A DNA stretch of 32,910 nt from Fidelibacterota bacterium (GCA_028699915.1 JAQVTR010000018.1:1-32910), one strand, 5' to 3'; shown: positions 7,601 to 15,267, numbered from the stretch's first letter. Numbers and translations are program-made. The notes: generated from the letters alone by a model not told the origin.

Positions 7601-10136
7601 TACGCAGGAATATCCCGTCAGCGATACCATCCGCATTACGGATATCCTGCCCGAACAGGTGGAATGGATCCCCGCATCCATGAAACTTTCACCGGCCCTT
7701 CAGCTCCAGGCTTATGACGCAATCCTCGGAGAGCTGAATTTCCGCCGCATCGGCATGCCGGCAGACGAAGGGGATTCCATTGTCTTTGCGGTCCGCATCC
7801 GGAGCGATCTGAATGCCGCAGGCGTAAATATCACAAACCGGGCTGAACTGTATTACGGCATTGATACCGTCCGCACGGCCGAGGATGCCCGCAGTATGGC
7901 AAGCACGAAGATCGTATCACCCTTCCTCTTTGTGAAAAAGAATGTCAACCGCCGCGTTGCCGAAACGGGCGATGTCCTAAGCTATACCGTTACGATCGAA
8001 AACCGCAGCAGTGAAACGCCACTCTTTGATCTGCACGTTATGGATCAACTCCCTCCGGGGTTCCGTTACCGGGAAGACCGCAGTACGGGCAACGGCACGG
8101 CGCTTGAAGATCCACGAATTGCTTCCTTGGGTGCGGGTCGTCTGATACTGGTCTGGGAACTTCCGGATACCCTGCAGCCCGGAGCAAGTTATGAACTGCG
8201 CTACCGCGTGATAGTCGGACTGGACAGCCGACTGGGCGAGAACGAAAATATCGTTTGGGCACAGGCAAGCATGCCCGGCGGATCCCGTATCGGTTCCGCA
8301 GAGGCATCAGCGGCAGTGATCCTGAAGCCGGGTATGATCCATGAACGCGGATTCATTTTCGGTAAGGTCTTTTACGACCTGAACGGCAATCATATGCACG
8401 ATCATGCCGAACCCGTGGTCAAGGGCGTGGAGATCGTAACGGAAGAAGGGATCAGGGTTATAACCGACGAATACGGCAAATATTCCATCCCCAACGTCCG
8501 CACCGGTGATCACGTTCTGAGGATCAACCGCAAGACATTGCCCGAAAATTCGGAATTACACATTTTCGCCTCTGCTTTCCTCGGCGATGCATCGTCCCGC
8601 CTGGTGAAAGTACGGCCCAGCGGTATCGCAAAGGCCAATTTCATATTGGAAAGCGCTGAAGCGATGCCGGTATCGGAAGACAGATCGGGAATTCCGGATA
8701 CTTCCGGAAGAACGACGAAAATATCCGATAGCTCCGGCGAAACCGAAAAACCGCTTCCCGTATCGCCGGGAACGGGATCCGTAAAAACCGCGGATCCGAC
8801 CGTTCAGGCTGTCATAAGCGAAACTTCGGAAGCAACTAAAATTCCTGAAATTCCGGAAAAAAGCCCCGGCATTGAAGCAGGTAAAACACTGCCCGCACAA
8901 AAAGCTCCTGCAGAAAATACGGCAGAATTGGCGATCCGCCAGCATTCTCTGACCAACTCTTTCCGCTTACTGGCCTATCACGCCTGGAATATTACGCTGC
9001 ATCTGGAATTTTCGCCGGGCGGAACCGTCCCCACGCCGCAGGATGAATGTATCATGGACCAACTCGTCGATTTCCTGAAATGGCAGGATCATCTGCATGT
9101 CCGGGTCAAAGGCCATACCGATAATACGCCGGTGCGTCTCTCCTCTTTCCGTGACAATCAGACGCTTTCACAGGCCCGTGCCGAACGGGTCATGCAGTAT
9201 TTGCTGCAACAGGGTATTGCGGCGGAACGCATGAAAGCGATCGGCTGCGGCGATTCGGAACCGCTGGAGTCGAATGCGACAGCCGAAGGCCGCGAGGCCA
9301 ACCGCAGGGTCGAGCTGGTATTTCTGATGGAAAACGCGGAACGGTATGACGGTACGGGGATCGCATTCGATACGGAAATTACGTATGACGGCGCCGTGTC
9401 CCTGTATCAGGCGCGTCTTGTTACGCGGCTTCCGGAAGGTTTCCGCGACGCGGATGCCGGGGAGGGGCCTGTTACCGGGAACGCAAGCGTTTACAAGGAT
9501 CTGGGCGATCTTACCGAGCCTGTCCGGCGGAAGTTCTCTTTCTGTCTCGTACCCGATGACCACCGGAAGATCCATGCTGTCAGTACCGTGCAGAGCATCC
9601 TGGAATATCTGGGTCCGGAAGGCATCCGGACAGAAACGCGGACACTGCAGATTCGTATCCCTACCCTGGTGGAAGAAGCGCTGTTCAATATTGTCCTGAA
9701 AGGGGCAAATTTCAGTGCCGGCTCCGCCAACCTCTCCTACAATGTTCTCCCGGCATTGAATAAACTGGGCGAGTTTATGATTTGGCAGGAACAGATGCAC
9801 ATTCGTGTGGAAGGCTTTACCGACAGCACCGGTACGGAAGAAAAGAATTTAGAACTCGCATCCCGCCGCGCCGAAGCGGTGAAGCGTTATCTGGTAACGC
9901 ATTTCGCCATCGATCCCGCAAGGATCAAGACCCGGTCCTACGGCGAAGCGTTCCCCATCGCGGACAACGGAAGTCCTCAGGGGCGCATTCAAAACCGACG
10001 GGTAGAGATCATCATTGAATCGGAATTCATTCAAAAAGGCAAAGAGGAAACCCCGGTAAGAACCGATTCCCTTCAGCAACGGATCGAAGGAAGCAAGACC
10101 GGGAATCTGAAGAACAAAAGGAAGAACAAACCTTGA
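4650..10136 (+). CDS. Giant DUF11-repeat surface protein with two C-terminal OmpA domains
   Basis: Exported protein of 1828 aa. After a signal peptide (about 1-28) comes a PGTDIENVASAEYRDAGG motif, then five DUF11 repeats (about 67-185, 189-302, 310-425, 429-550, 552-668). Next are an invasin/Big-1-like domain (about 671-770), two carboxypeptidase-regulatory-like domains (about 774-850 and 858-955), two more DUF11-like repeats (about 961-1090 and 1093-1220) and an SdrD-B-like domain (FYDLNGNHMHDHAEP, about 1233-1330). A Ser/Thr/Pro/Glu-rich linker (about 1340-1430) leads to OmpA domain 1 (VKGHTDNTP...EANRRVEL, about 1446-1560) and OmpA domain 2 (VEGFTDSTG...QNRRVEI, about 1678-1792). OmpA domains bind peptidoglycan, so the C-terminus should sit in the periplasm. 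The start has a weak ribosome-binding site; an ATG at 4662 is also possible. Confidence 0.93.
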   Translation: MKPTMVKTKKILVGSIAFLLCFLPLFSQTVPGTDIENVASAEYRDAGGFVYSVQSPPVITTVSPGSALTLSKYAEKTVFLPLDTVTYHLRLTNSGNIAASSVTILDSLPAGLNYLSSQPPASVSANVLSWNLLNLQAGATEDITLSALVAPAVPSGTLLENTAHYHTPDDAHGSSLPFAIRIDALPDLRLEKRVDRSSAESGDTLRYSITLGNFGNLSTTNTRIYDNLPPESDLVSASGNATYQSGILSWDLGLFEPGDEFEEQLLLLVRDGVPAGNSIVNTAYVTNSEGIERNASANTLISEPPQLSELWIEKSAASTAGPDDTLIYHIVFGNRGNATATALVVSDSLDAQLMFLDADGAFLYDAAKHQVSWNLGDLGAGEKDSLQLRAKTDPGIPDGTQIRNTVTIRSDGVAPVSAEWDITVLSPSLSLEKTASLSTVNAGDALEYGIAYRNTGNGLARDVIIRDTLSADVQYVAASGNVSYDPGTGVVSWQIGTLPENMAAAQSQSLQVRVRSPLPNGTLIENRAVMSSREGFSAAGAVTATVASTPVLSLTKTAPAAAFPGDTLQYRIAFANTGNAAATQTIIRDTLANELEFLRADGVYNYDPLRNAVSWNIGDLATDIDSAFTLEVRIAPSLSGVHLISNTASIHAQESNLRSNTVQTTVRSLHLQISADPDSILGNGESYSSIRANLTDASGQPAADGSRIVFRSSAGSFAAGTDTVQTLNGIAETRLYSERIDREFLPLTIKAELLQNTAARISDSTTVIFFSRTLVGFVSNSDNEPAEGAVVILLQNDQVQGTDTTGADGYYSIPIFSSGSYTIIVSYVDQYGITRTVEYEVEIVIDESGQTRIIPDKCLISGNIIDQIRQQPIPEAGIPVIIRRLESGGMGKRSADAFRDTTVTDSSGFWSFNGLELGTYSIETMYGGSGYYHAGIRQITLDAPGQYLINADLALRPIIMQSYKKVDKAQAMSGDTLHYRIYYSTQEYPVSDTIRITDILPEQVEWIPASMKLSPALQLQAYDAILGELNFRRIGMPADEGDSIVFAVRIRSDLNAAGVNITNRAELYYGIDTVRTAEDARSMASTKIVSPFLFVKKNVNRRVAETGDVLSYTVTIENRSSETPLFDLHVMDQLPPGFRYREDRSTGNGTALEDPRIASLGAGRLILVWELPDTLQPGASYELRYRVIVGLDSRLGENENIVWAQASMPGGSRIGSAEASAAVILKPGMIHERGFIFGKVFYDLNGNHMHDHAEPVVKGVEIVTEEGIRVITDEYGKYSIPNVRTGDHVLRINRKTLPENSELHIFASAFLGDASSRLVKVRPSGIAKANFILESAEAMPVSEDRSGIPDTSGRTTKISDSSGETEKPLPVSPGTGSVKTADPTVQAVISETSEATKIPEIPEKSPGIEAGKTLPAQKAPAENTAELAIRQHSLTNSFRLLAYHAWNITLHLEFSPGGTVPTPQDECIMDQLVDFLKWQDHLHVRVKGHTDNTPVRLSSFRDNQTLSQARAERVMQYLLQQGIAAERMKAIGCGDSEPLESNATAEGREANRRVELVFLMENAERYDGTGIAFDTEITYDGAVSLYQARLVTRLPEGFRDADAGEGPVTGNASVYKDLGDLTEPVRRKFSFCLVPDDHRKIHAVSTVQSILEYLGPEGIRTETRTLQIRIPTLVEEALFNIVLKGANFSAGSANLSYNVLPALNKLGEFMIWQEQMHIRVEGFTDSTGTEEKNLELASRRAEAVKRYLVTHFAIDPARIKTRSYGEAFPIADNGSPQGRIQNRRVEIIIESEFIQKGKEETPVRTDSLQQRIEGSKTGNLKNKRKNKP

Positions 10137-13100
10137 AAGGAATAACGGCACATCTTCTCCGGATCATGACGGGCATCTGTTTGCTGGCCGGCGGCCTGCA
10201 GGCACAGATGTTTATCCTGAATCCGGCGGAAAATGCGGTCAGCGAACTGCACCGCATTGCCGTGACCGTTATGGGAAAACCTTCGGCGGAAGCTACGCTT
10301 TATGTCAACAACACTCAAGTTTCAAGCGGTGAAATCCGGGTCGACGGGGTTTATGATTTCCTGAACATCCCCGTTCCGGACGGTCCCGTTACCATCCGGG
10401 TCGAAGCGCCGGGCGCAGGGGGCAGGATCTTTACGGCGGAGCGGAACATGCATGTTCTGGGACCGCCTTCGAAGGTACTGCCTTACGAAGACGCCATCAA
10501 GATCGAAGCCGACGGAAAGCAGGAACGCCTGCTGCGATTTGAGATCCGGGATGAATGGGGTTATCTGCTGGAAAACCTGAAAACCGCGGGCATTCAGATC
10601 ACGCACGGACAAATTCTGGATAAAGATATGGACAGCCTCTCGGCAGGCATCCAGGTTCCGTTGCGGAACGGTATACTGGAATTTACCGTGCGCGCACCCA
10701 AAGAAGCCGTAGGTGCCACGCTGGAGATCGCCGTATCCGGAGCATATTTCCAGTTCCCGCAGCGTTTCATCACTCCGCGCGAACCTTTGATGCTGGTCGG
10801 TTCCCTCAGCGGTGGCGCATCCAATTTTCAGCCCTTCACGGACAGCGGTATGGAACCCGATGCGGAGGACTGGCGACGCAACAGCGCCGATATCGGAGGG
10901 ATCCCCTTCATGTACGGCGGACGCGCGGCGCTTTATGCAAAAGGAAATCTCTTTGGAAAATACCGCTTAACGGCATCCTATGATTCCCGGCGGAATTATC
11001 AGGACCAGTTTTTCCGAGATATCGATCCCGCACAGCAGTATGCGCTGTACGGCGATGCCAGCAGCCTGGAATATGATGCGCAGACTCAGTCGGAACTGTT
11101 CATCAAACTGGAGCGCGACGAATCCTTTATCATGTACGGTGATTTCAACACCGGAAGCGGCAAACGTGAGTTCACGGCATATAACCGCACCTTTAACGGA
11201 CTGTACGGAAGCCTGAAACTTGGCTCCCATGCACTGAACGCTTTTGCGACCCTGACGGATCGCGAGATGCAGATGGATGAGATTCGCGGCGAAGGCATAT
11301 CGGGATATTATTACCTTTCAAAGAGCAATATCACGGAGTATTCGGAAAAGGTCGTTATTCAGACGCGTGACCGCTATCATCCCGAAGTACTGCTGAGATC
11401 GCAGGATCAAACGCGCTTCCAGGATTACAGCATTAACTACGAGGACGGATCCCTGATGTTCAAACAGCCCGTCCCCAGTGTCGACGGGGCGGGGAACCCG
11501 GTCAGTATCGTGATTGCTTACGAAAACAAGACGGGCAAACGTGAAAGCGCCATTGCCGGACTGAACTATAACGGGACCTTCTTCGGGAAACTCAATCTTG
11601 GCGCCATGGCCGTTGCGGAAGAACGCTATGAATCCTATTATCTGCTTTACGGTGCAAACGCGGAGCTTCCGGTATTTTCCTGGCTTTCCCTGAAAGGCGA
11701 ATATGCAGAATCCCTGCTGCCGGAAAACAGTGACAGCAGCAGCCGGGGCAGGGCCTATAAGGCGGAATTTCTGTTTGCGCCCTGGGAGTTTCTGAATGTC
11801 AAAGGATATTACCGGACCGTGGATTCGCTGTTCGTCAACGAATCGCAAAGCGGCAAGGCCGCTGAGACCGGATCGGAAAAATACGGATTCACTGCTGTTC
11901 TGGGGAACGAAAAAACCGGCAGGATGACGGCGGAGTATTACCGCCAGTTCAACAAGACGGGGACGATCAACGAAAATTCGGCGGAAGTCTTTAATATCGG
12001 CTACCGGCGGAAATTTACTTCCCGCGGCGAATTCAAGATCGCTTACGAGGATGCGAGCCGCATCCGCCCGAACGGTTCCGGATCAAACGAACTGCATTCT
12101 CAGCTGATCCGCGCCGGCCTTTCCTATAAACTGAGCGATAAATGGTGCGCACTGATCGAACGCGACCAGAATCTGCAGAGCAACGATCAGTCCAAGCCCA
12201 CAAACACGTCCCTGGGGCTGAATTACGCCTTCTCGGAAAAACTGAGCATTTTTGCGAAATACCGCAGATTGGAAGGCGAGAACAAGGGGAATCAGTTCAT
12301 TATCGGACTGGATACAAAAGTGGCGGAAAACACCCAGCTGAGCGGAAAGTATGAGATTGGCGGCGCGATGGGCGAAAGCCGCAACCGCGCTACCGTCGGA
12401 CTGAAGAACAAGTGGGTGGTTTCGAAGGCTTTGACACTCAATTTTGCCTATGAGAATGTTTCAAGTTCCGACGGTTTCGAAACGCCGACTGTGGAGCACC
12501 AGTCCCTGTCGCTGGCCTTTGAATATCTCCCCGAGATACCCTGGAAGAGCAGCGGCAAATGGGAATTCCGCAGCAGCAGCGAATCCCGGCAGTTCAACTA
12601 TATCGTTGCCACGGACTTCAGGATCGCGCAAGGCCTCTCGCTGATCGCAAAATCCGTCAATTCCGCGGTCCGCTACCGGGCAGCCGAAGGGGACCATGTA
12701 ATAAAGAGCGACAACCAGCTGGGCATCGCCTTCCGTCCGGAACGCAGCGATCACTACAATGCGGTGGCAAAAATTGCTTACATTGTGGATGACAACACCC
12801 ATGTTACACCGCAGTCTTATGCCGCACGCTTCATTTTGTCCATGCATCATTACTGGCAGCCCTTCGAAAAGCTGGAGATCGGCCTGCGCCTGGCAAGACG
12901 CGTTGTCGTCGACGAAGAGCCCGGTCTTTTTGAAGATAAGACCGTGACCGACTTTATTGCATTGCGGCTTGAGTACGATCTCGGCCTCAGGTGGTATGCG
13001 GCCATGGACCTGCGTTATATTTCCCTGCAACCGTTGAACGAGACCAAACTCGGAGCTTCGGTGGAAGCGGGCTATCTGCTGGCGAGGAACCTGCAGCTGG

Positions 13101-13222
13101 GACTGGGTTATGCGCTGCAGAATTATGAGGATCCGGATTTTTCGGATCAGAATTATCTTTATAAGAATATCTTCCTTACGCTGCACATGAAATTCAGCGA
13201 GAATATTTTTAACTGGAAATAA
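10133..13222 (+). CDS. Predicted outer-membrane beta-barrel partner of the giant DUF11/OmpA protein
   Basis: Protein of 1029 aa with a signal peptide (about 1-24, ending GGLQAQ). An Ig-like domain (about 25-105) and an invasin-like beta domain (about 105-215) precede a long C-terminal region (about 235-1029) of alternating aromatic and polar strands, such as YRLTASYDSR, LFIKLERDESFIMYGDF and GLSYKLSDKW, as expected for a large outer-membrane barrel. Translation starts at a TTG inside the stop of the previous gene (TTGA overlap), with AAGGA about 10 bases upstream, so the two are translationally coupled. From memory, similar barrel segments occur fused to DUF11/OmpA proteins in other bacteria, which would make this a split version. 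It could be the export pore or anchor for the fibre; that is inference. Confidence 0.87.
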   Translation: MKGITAHLLRIMTGICLLAGGLQAQMFILNPAENAVSELHRIAVTVMGKPSAEATLYVNNTQVSSGEIRVDGVYDFLNIPVPDGPVTIRVEAPGAGGRIFTAERNMHVLGPPSKVLPYEDAIKIEADGKQERLLRFEIRDEWGYLLENLKTAGIQITHGQILDKDMDSLSAGIQVPLRNGILEFTVRAPKEAVGATLEIAVSGAYFQFPQRFITPREPLMLVGSLSGGASNFQPFTDSGMEPDAEDWRRNSADIGGIPFMYGGRAALYAKGNLFGKYRLTASYDSRRNYQDQFFRDIDPAQQYALYGDASSLEYDAQTQSELFIKLERDESFIMYGDFNTGSGKREFTAYNRTFNGLYGSLKLGSHALNAFATLTDREMQMDEIRGEGISGYYYLSKSNITEYSEKVVIQTRDRYHPEVLLRSQDQTRFQDYSINYEDGSLMFKQPVPSVDGAGNPVSIVIAYENKTGKRESAIAGLNYNGTFFGKLNLGAMAVAEERYESYYLLYGANAELPVFSWLSLKGEYAESLLPENSDSSSRGRAYKAEFLFAPWEFLNVKGYYRTVDSLFVNESQSGKAAETGSEKYGFTAVLGNEKTGRMTAEYYRQFNKTGTINENSAEVFNIGYRRKFTSRGEFKIAYEDASRIRPNGSGSNELHSQLIRAGLSYKLSDKWCALIERDQNLQSNDQSKPTNTSLGLNYAFSEKLSIFAKYRRLEGENKGNQFIIGLDTKVAENTQLSGKYEIGGAMGESRNRATVGLKNKWVVSKALTLNFAYENVSSSDGFETPTVEHQSLSLAFEYLPEIPWKSSGKWEFRSSSESRQFNYIVATDFRIAQGLSLIAKSVNSAVRYRAAEGDHVIKSDNQLGIAFRPERSDHYNAVAKIAYIVDDNTHVTPQSYAARFILSMHHYWQPFEKLEIGLRLARRVVVDEEPGLFEDKTVTDFIALRLEYDLGLRWYAAMDLRYISLQPLNETKLGASVEAGYLLARNLQLGLGYALQNYEDPDFSDQNYLYKNIFLTLHMKFSENIFNWK

Positions 13223-13246
13223 TACCGGCGGACAAAAAGGCAAACC

Positions 13247-13281
13247 GGAGATCGCAATGGCGCAATCCCCTGTTTTTCATT
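13247..13281 (+). terminator. Possible imperfect terminator after the surface operon
   Basis: An imperfect stem (GGAGATCGC / GCGCAATCCC around an AATG loop) is followed by TGTTTTTCATTTTT. It lies 25 bases after the stop of the barrel gene and before the convergent aldolase gene, where a terminator is expected. Mismatches in the stem keep confidence modest. Confidence 0.35.
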
Positions 13282-13302
13282 TTTCCTCAATCAATTCACG
13301 GA

Positions 13303-13890
13303 TCATAATTCCAAAAGAAGGCCCAGCGCCGTATCGGGGTCATCCCCGTAAGCCAGCAAGCCGTCCGGGTGACCGCCCATCAGGATCCTTCCCCGGGAAA
13401 GCGCGTTCCTGCGGACAATTTCCGCGATGCTCTGTGCCATCGCCACGGTCCCGCATGCGGCGGAATGTTTTGTTCGGGGTAATTCCGGATAATATTTTTT
13501 CCAGAGCTCCGCATGATGAATATGGATCACCGTGGTAATTGAAGAGTTGCTTTGGTAGCAGGCGGCGTGGCTCAGGGATTCGGAGGAGGCAATACGCAGG
13601 CCCCGGCAAACGATGCGGTTTTCGGCAATATCGGCGCTTTCCACCAAAGCAAGAGCGGACATGTCCAGCGTCTTGAGCTGTCCCGTTGCGGAAGCCGTGA
13701 TCACAAAGGTATTGTCGCGCATTCGCAGCGAAATATTACCGTAGCCACTGCCGTCCGGCAGGGCGCCGATCATGCCCCGCTTCATTAAAATACGGCGGAT
13801 ACGGTTGATGATCTCAAGACGCTGCGGATCGACGGGAATCGCCGCTTTGCGCCAGCCGGCTTGGAATTTTACGTAAGATTCAGGCGGCAT
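13303..13890 (-). CDS. Class II aldolase family protein (methylthioribulose-1-P aldolase or MtnB-like)
   Basis: Cytoplasmic zinc enzyme of 195 aa of the class II aldolase/adducin family. Visible hallmarks are the phosphate-binding GNIS (51-54), the TASATG segment (about 65-70), a probable catalytic Glu104 in ASSESLSH, the zinc ligands HIH (123-125) and a third His174 in GGHPDG. Its start overlaps the end of the upstream mtnA-like gene by 11 bases, so the two enzymes very likely act in sequence on 5-methylthioribulose-1-phosphate. Two roles fit. One is MtnB dehydratase of the methionine salvage pathway. The other is the aldolase of the shorter DHAP shunt, which gives dihydroxyacetone phosphate and an aldehyde. 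No mtnC/W/X/D genes are in the window, which favours the shunt, but the choice is inference. Confidence 0.85.
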   Translation of the reverse strand: MPPESYVKFQAGWRKAAIPVDPQRLEIINRIRRILMKRGMIGALPDGSGYGNISLRMRDNTFVITASATGQLKTLDMSALALVESADIAENRIVCRGLRIASSESLSHAACYQSNSSITTVIHIHHAELWKKYYPELPRTKHSAACGTVAMAQSIAEIVRRNALSRGRILMGGHPDGLLAYGDDPDTALGLLLEL

Positions 13891-14980
13891 GGTCGGGATC
13901 CTCCATGATCGCCCGGATACCGGCTTCCGTAGCCGGACAGATACCGCGCTCGGTAATAAGTCCGCTTACAAGCTGCGCGGGGGTGATATCAAAACCGGGA
14001 TTGGCGGCCGGGGTCCCCGGAGTTGCAATGCGCAGTTTTCGCCGTTTACTTTCAATAAAGAGCACTTCTTCCTGTGAACGTTCTTCAATAGGGATCTCCG
14101 AAGCGTTCCGGATCTGCAGATCGATGCTGGAAAGCGGCAAAGCGACATAAAAGGGGATACCGTTTTCCCGGGCAGCCAATCCCTTGAGGTAGGTGCCGAT
14201 CTTGTTGCAGACGTCACCGCAGCGGCTTGTGCGGTCGCTGCCCGTCAGCAGCAGATCCACCTTGCCGCTTTGCATTAGGTGACCTCCGGCATTGTCTGTG
14301 ATAAGGGTGTGAGCAATGCCTTCTTCCTGCAATTCGTATGCAGTAAGACGGGCGCCCTGCAGGCGCGGACGGGTTTCGTCCACCCAGACATGCAGGGGAA
14401 TACCCTTTCGCCATGCCTTATATACCGGCGCAAGTGCCGTACCCCAATCCACGCAGGCCAGCCAGCCGGCATTGCAATGTGTCAGTATATTAACGGGTTC
14501 CCCCTTCTTGCTTGCCGCAATGGTCTCAATAAGCGGCAATCCGTGGTCACCGATGGCGGAACAGGCCGCGATCTCGCTTTCGCGGAGATCCCGGGCATAT
14601 TTCCAGGCAGTAATTTCTGCAGCTTCTACATTTTCGCAGCACTGAAGCAAGGGACGCAGGATCTGCAGCGCGCGGGTCAGATTGACAGCGGTAGGCCGGG
14701 AAGCTTCCAGCATTGCAAAGCGGGACTCCAGCAAATTCCGCCAGTCCCGCCGGAAAGCGGTTTCGCGAAAAGCCAGAGCGATCCCGTAAGCAGCTGCAAC
14801 GCCGATCAGCGGTGCACCGCGGACCTGCATGTTGCGTATGGACCGAAAGGCATCCCGGCAGCTTTGCAGTTTTTGGACCCGGAATTCAGAAGGCAGCCGG
14901 GTCTGGTCGATAATGTATACCGGTCCGGTCCCGCGTTTCTGCGTCCAAATTGTCTGAAATTCTTTTCCCTGAATGCGCAT
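13880..14980 (-). CDS. mtnA: S-methyl-5-thioribose-1-phosphate isomerase
   Basis: Cytoplasmic isomerase of 366 aa, in the normal range for MtnA, which converts 5-methylthioribose-1-phosphate to the ribulose form. Motifs present are IIDQTRLP, VRGAPLIGVAAAYG (about 53-66), ILTHCNAGWLACVDWGTA with the probable catalytic Cys169, HVWVDETRPRLQGARLTAYE (199-216 region) and TGSDR with the probable catalytic Asp249 followed by GDVCNKIGTY. The family usually has GADRI and GDVANKIGTY, so this copy is slightly divergent. I chose the ATG at 14980 because homologues start close to the GKEFQTIW segment. Longer in-frame reading to 15130 has unlikely composition. It overlaps the downstream aldolase gene by 11 bases. 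A related fold (ribose-1,5-bisphosphate isomerase) is the main alternative. Confidence 0.92.
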   Translation of the reverse strand: MRIQGKEFQTIWTQKRGTGPVYIIDQTRLPSEFRVQKLQSCRDAFRSIRNMQVRGAPLIGVAAAYGIALAFRETAFRRDWRNLLESRFAMLEASRPTAVNLTRALQILRPLLQCCENVEAAEITAWKYARDLRESEIAACSAIGDHGLPLIETIAASKKGEPVNILTHCNAGWLACVDWGTALAPVYKAWRKGIPLHVWVDETRPRLQGARLTAYELQEEGIAHTLITDNAGGHLMQSGKVDLLLTGSDRTSRCGDVCNKIGTYLKGLAARENGIPFYVALPLSSIDLQIRNASEIPIEERSQEEVLFIESKRRKLRIATPGTPAANPGFDITPAQLVSGLITERGICPATEAGIRAIMEDPDHAA

Positions 14981-15131
14981 TTCGTGTATCCATGCTAATT
15001 TAGAACGAGAAACGCAGAAGTAAAATTTAAAAAACGGGAATCCGGCCAAGGGCATAGCGATGAAAATTATCCCGGAAGCCGTATTTTTTATTTGACTTTG
15101 CATGAAAATTCGCGTATTATGCATTTGCAAT

Positions 15132-15147
15132 TGTGATGTTTATCACA
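15132..15147. promoter_or_regulatory. CRP/FNR-family-like operator palindrome upstream of mtnA
   Basis: TGTGATGTTTATCACA is a perfect 6-4-6 palindrome that matches the CRP consensus TGTGA-N6-TCACA exactly. It is centred about 160 bases upstream of the mtnA ATG, on the side expected for control of the mtnA-aldolase pair. No well-spaced -10 element could be fixed beside it. The pattern is direct; binding by a CRP/FNR-type protein is inference. Confidence 0.55.
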
Positions 15148-15194
15148 TTCCATTACAAACGCTTATCAAGCATAGATTTTTTCGTCCCCCTCTT

Positions 15195-15218
15195 GGGTAA
15201 TCCCGCAAGGGGTTACCC
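15195..15218 (+). other. Strong hairpin with GCAA tetraloop, intergenic
   Basis: GGGTAATCCC pairs with GGGGTTACCC over 10 bp (one T-G pair) around the GNRA-type loop GCAA as read on the + strand. It lies between the ornithine carbamoyltransferase stop and mtnA. A T6 run occurs about 10 bases further on the + strand, too far for a typical terminator. Its 3' arm can also pair with the next hairpin. Confidence 0.6.
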
Positions 15219-15236
15219 TTTGCGGCCATTTTTTCA

Positions 15237-15267
15237 GGGTAACGCGCATTTCCGCATGCGCGGTTAC
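15237..15267 (-). terminator. Strong hairpin after the ornithine carbamoyltransferase gene, possible terminator
   Basis: GTAAC-GCGCAT (15239-15249) pairs with ATGCGC-G-GTTAC (15256-15267), 11 bp with one bulged G and a six-base loop. It begins 40 bases past the stop of the - strand ornithine carbamoyltransferase gene, so it probably shapes the 3' end of that message. On the - strand it is followed by an A-rich rather than a T-rich run, so it is not a canonical intrinsic terminator. Confidence 0.35.

Noticed and set aside
14981-15130. N-terminal extension of mtnA to 15130
   Set aside because: It would add 50 residues with no match to the family and run through the upstream regulatory region; the ATG at 14980 fits the family start.
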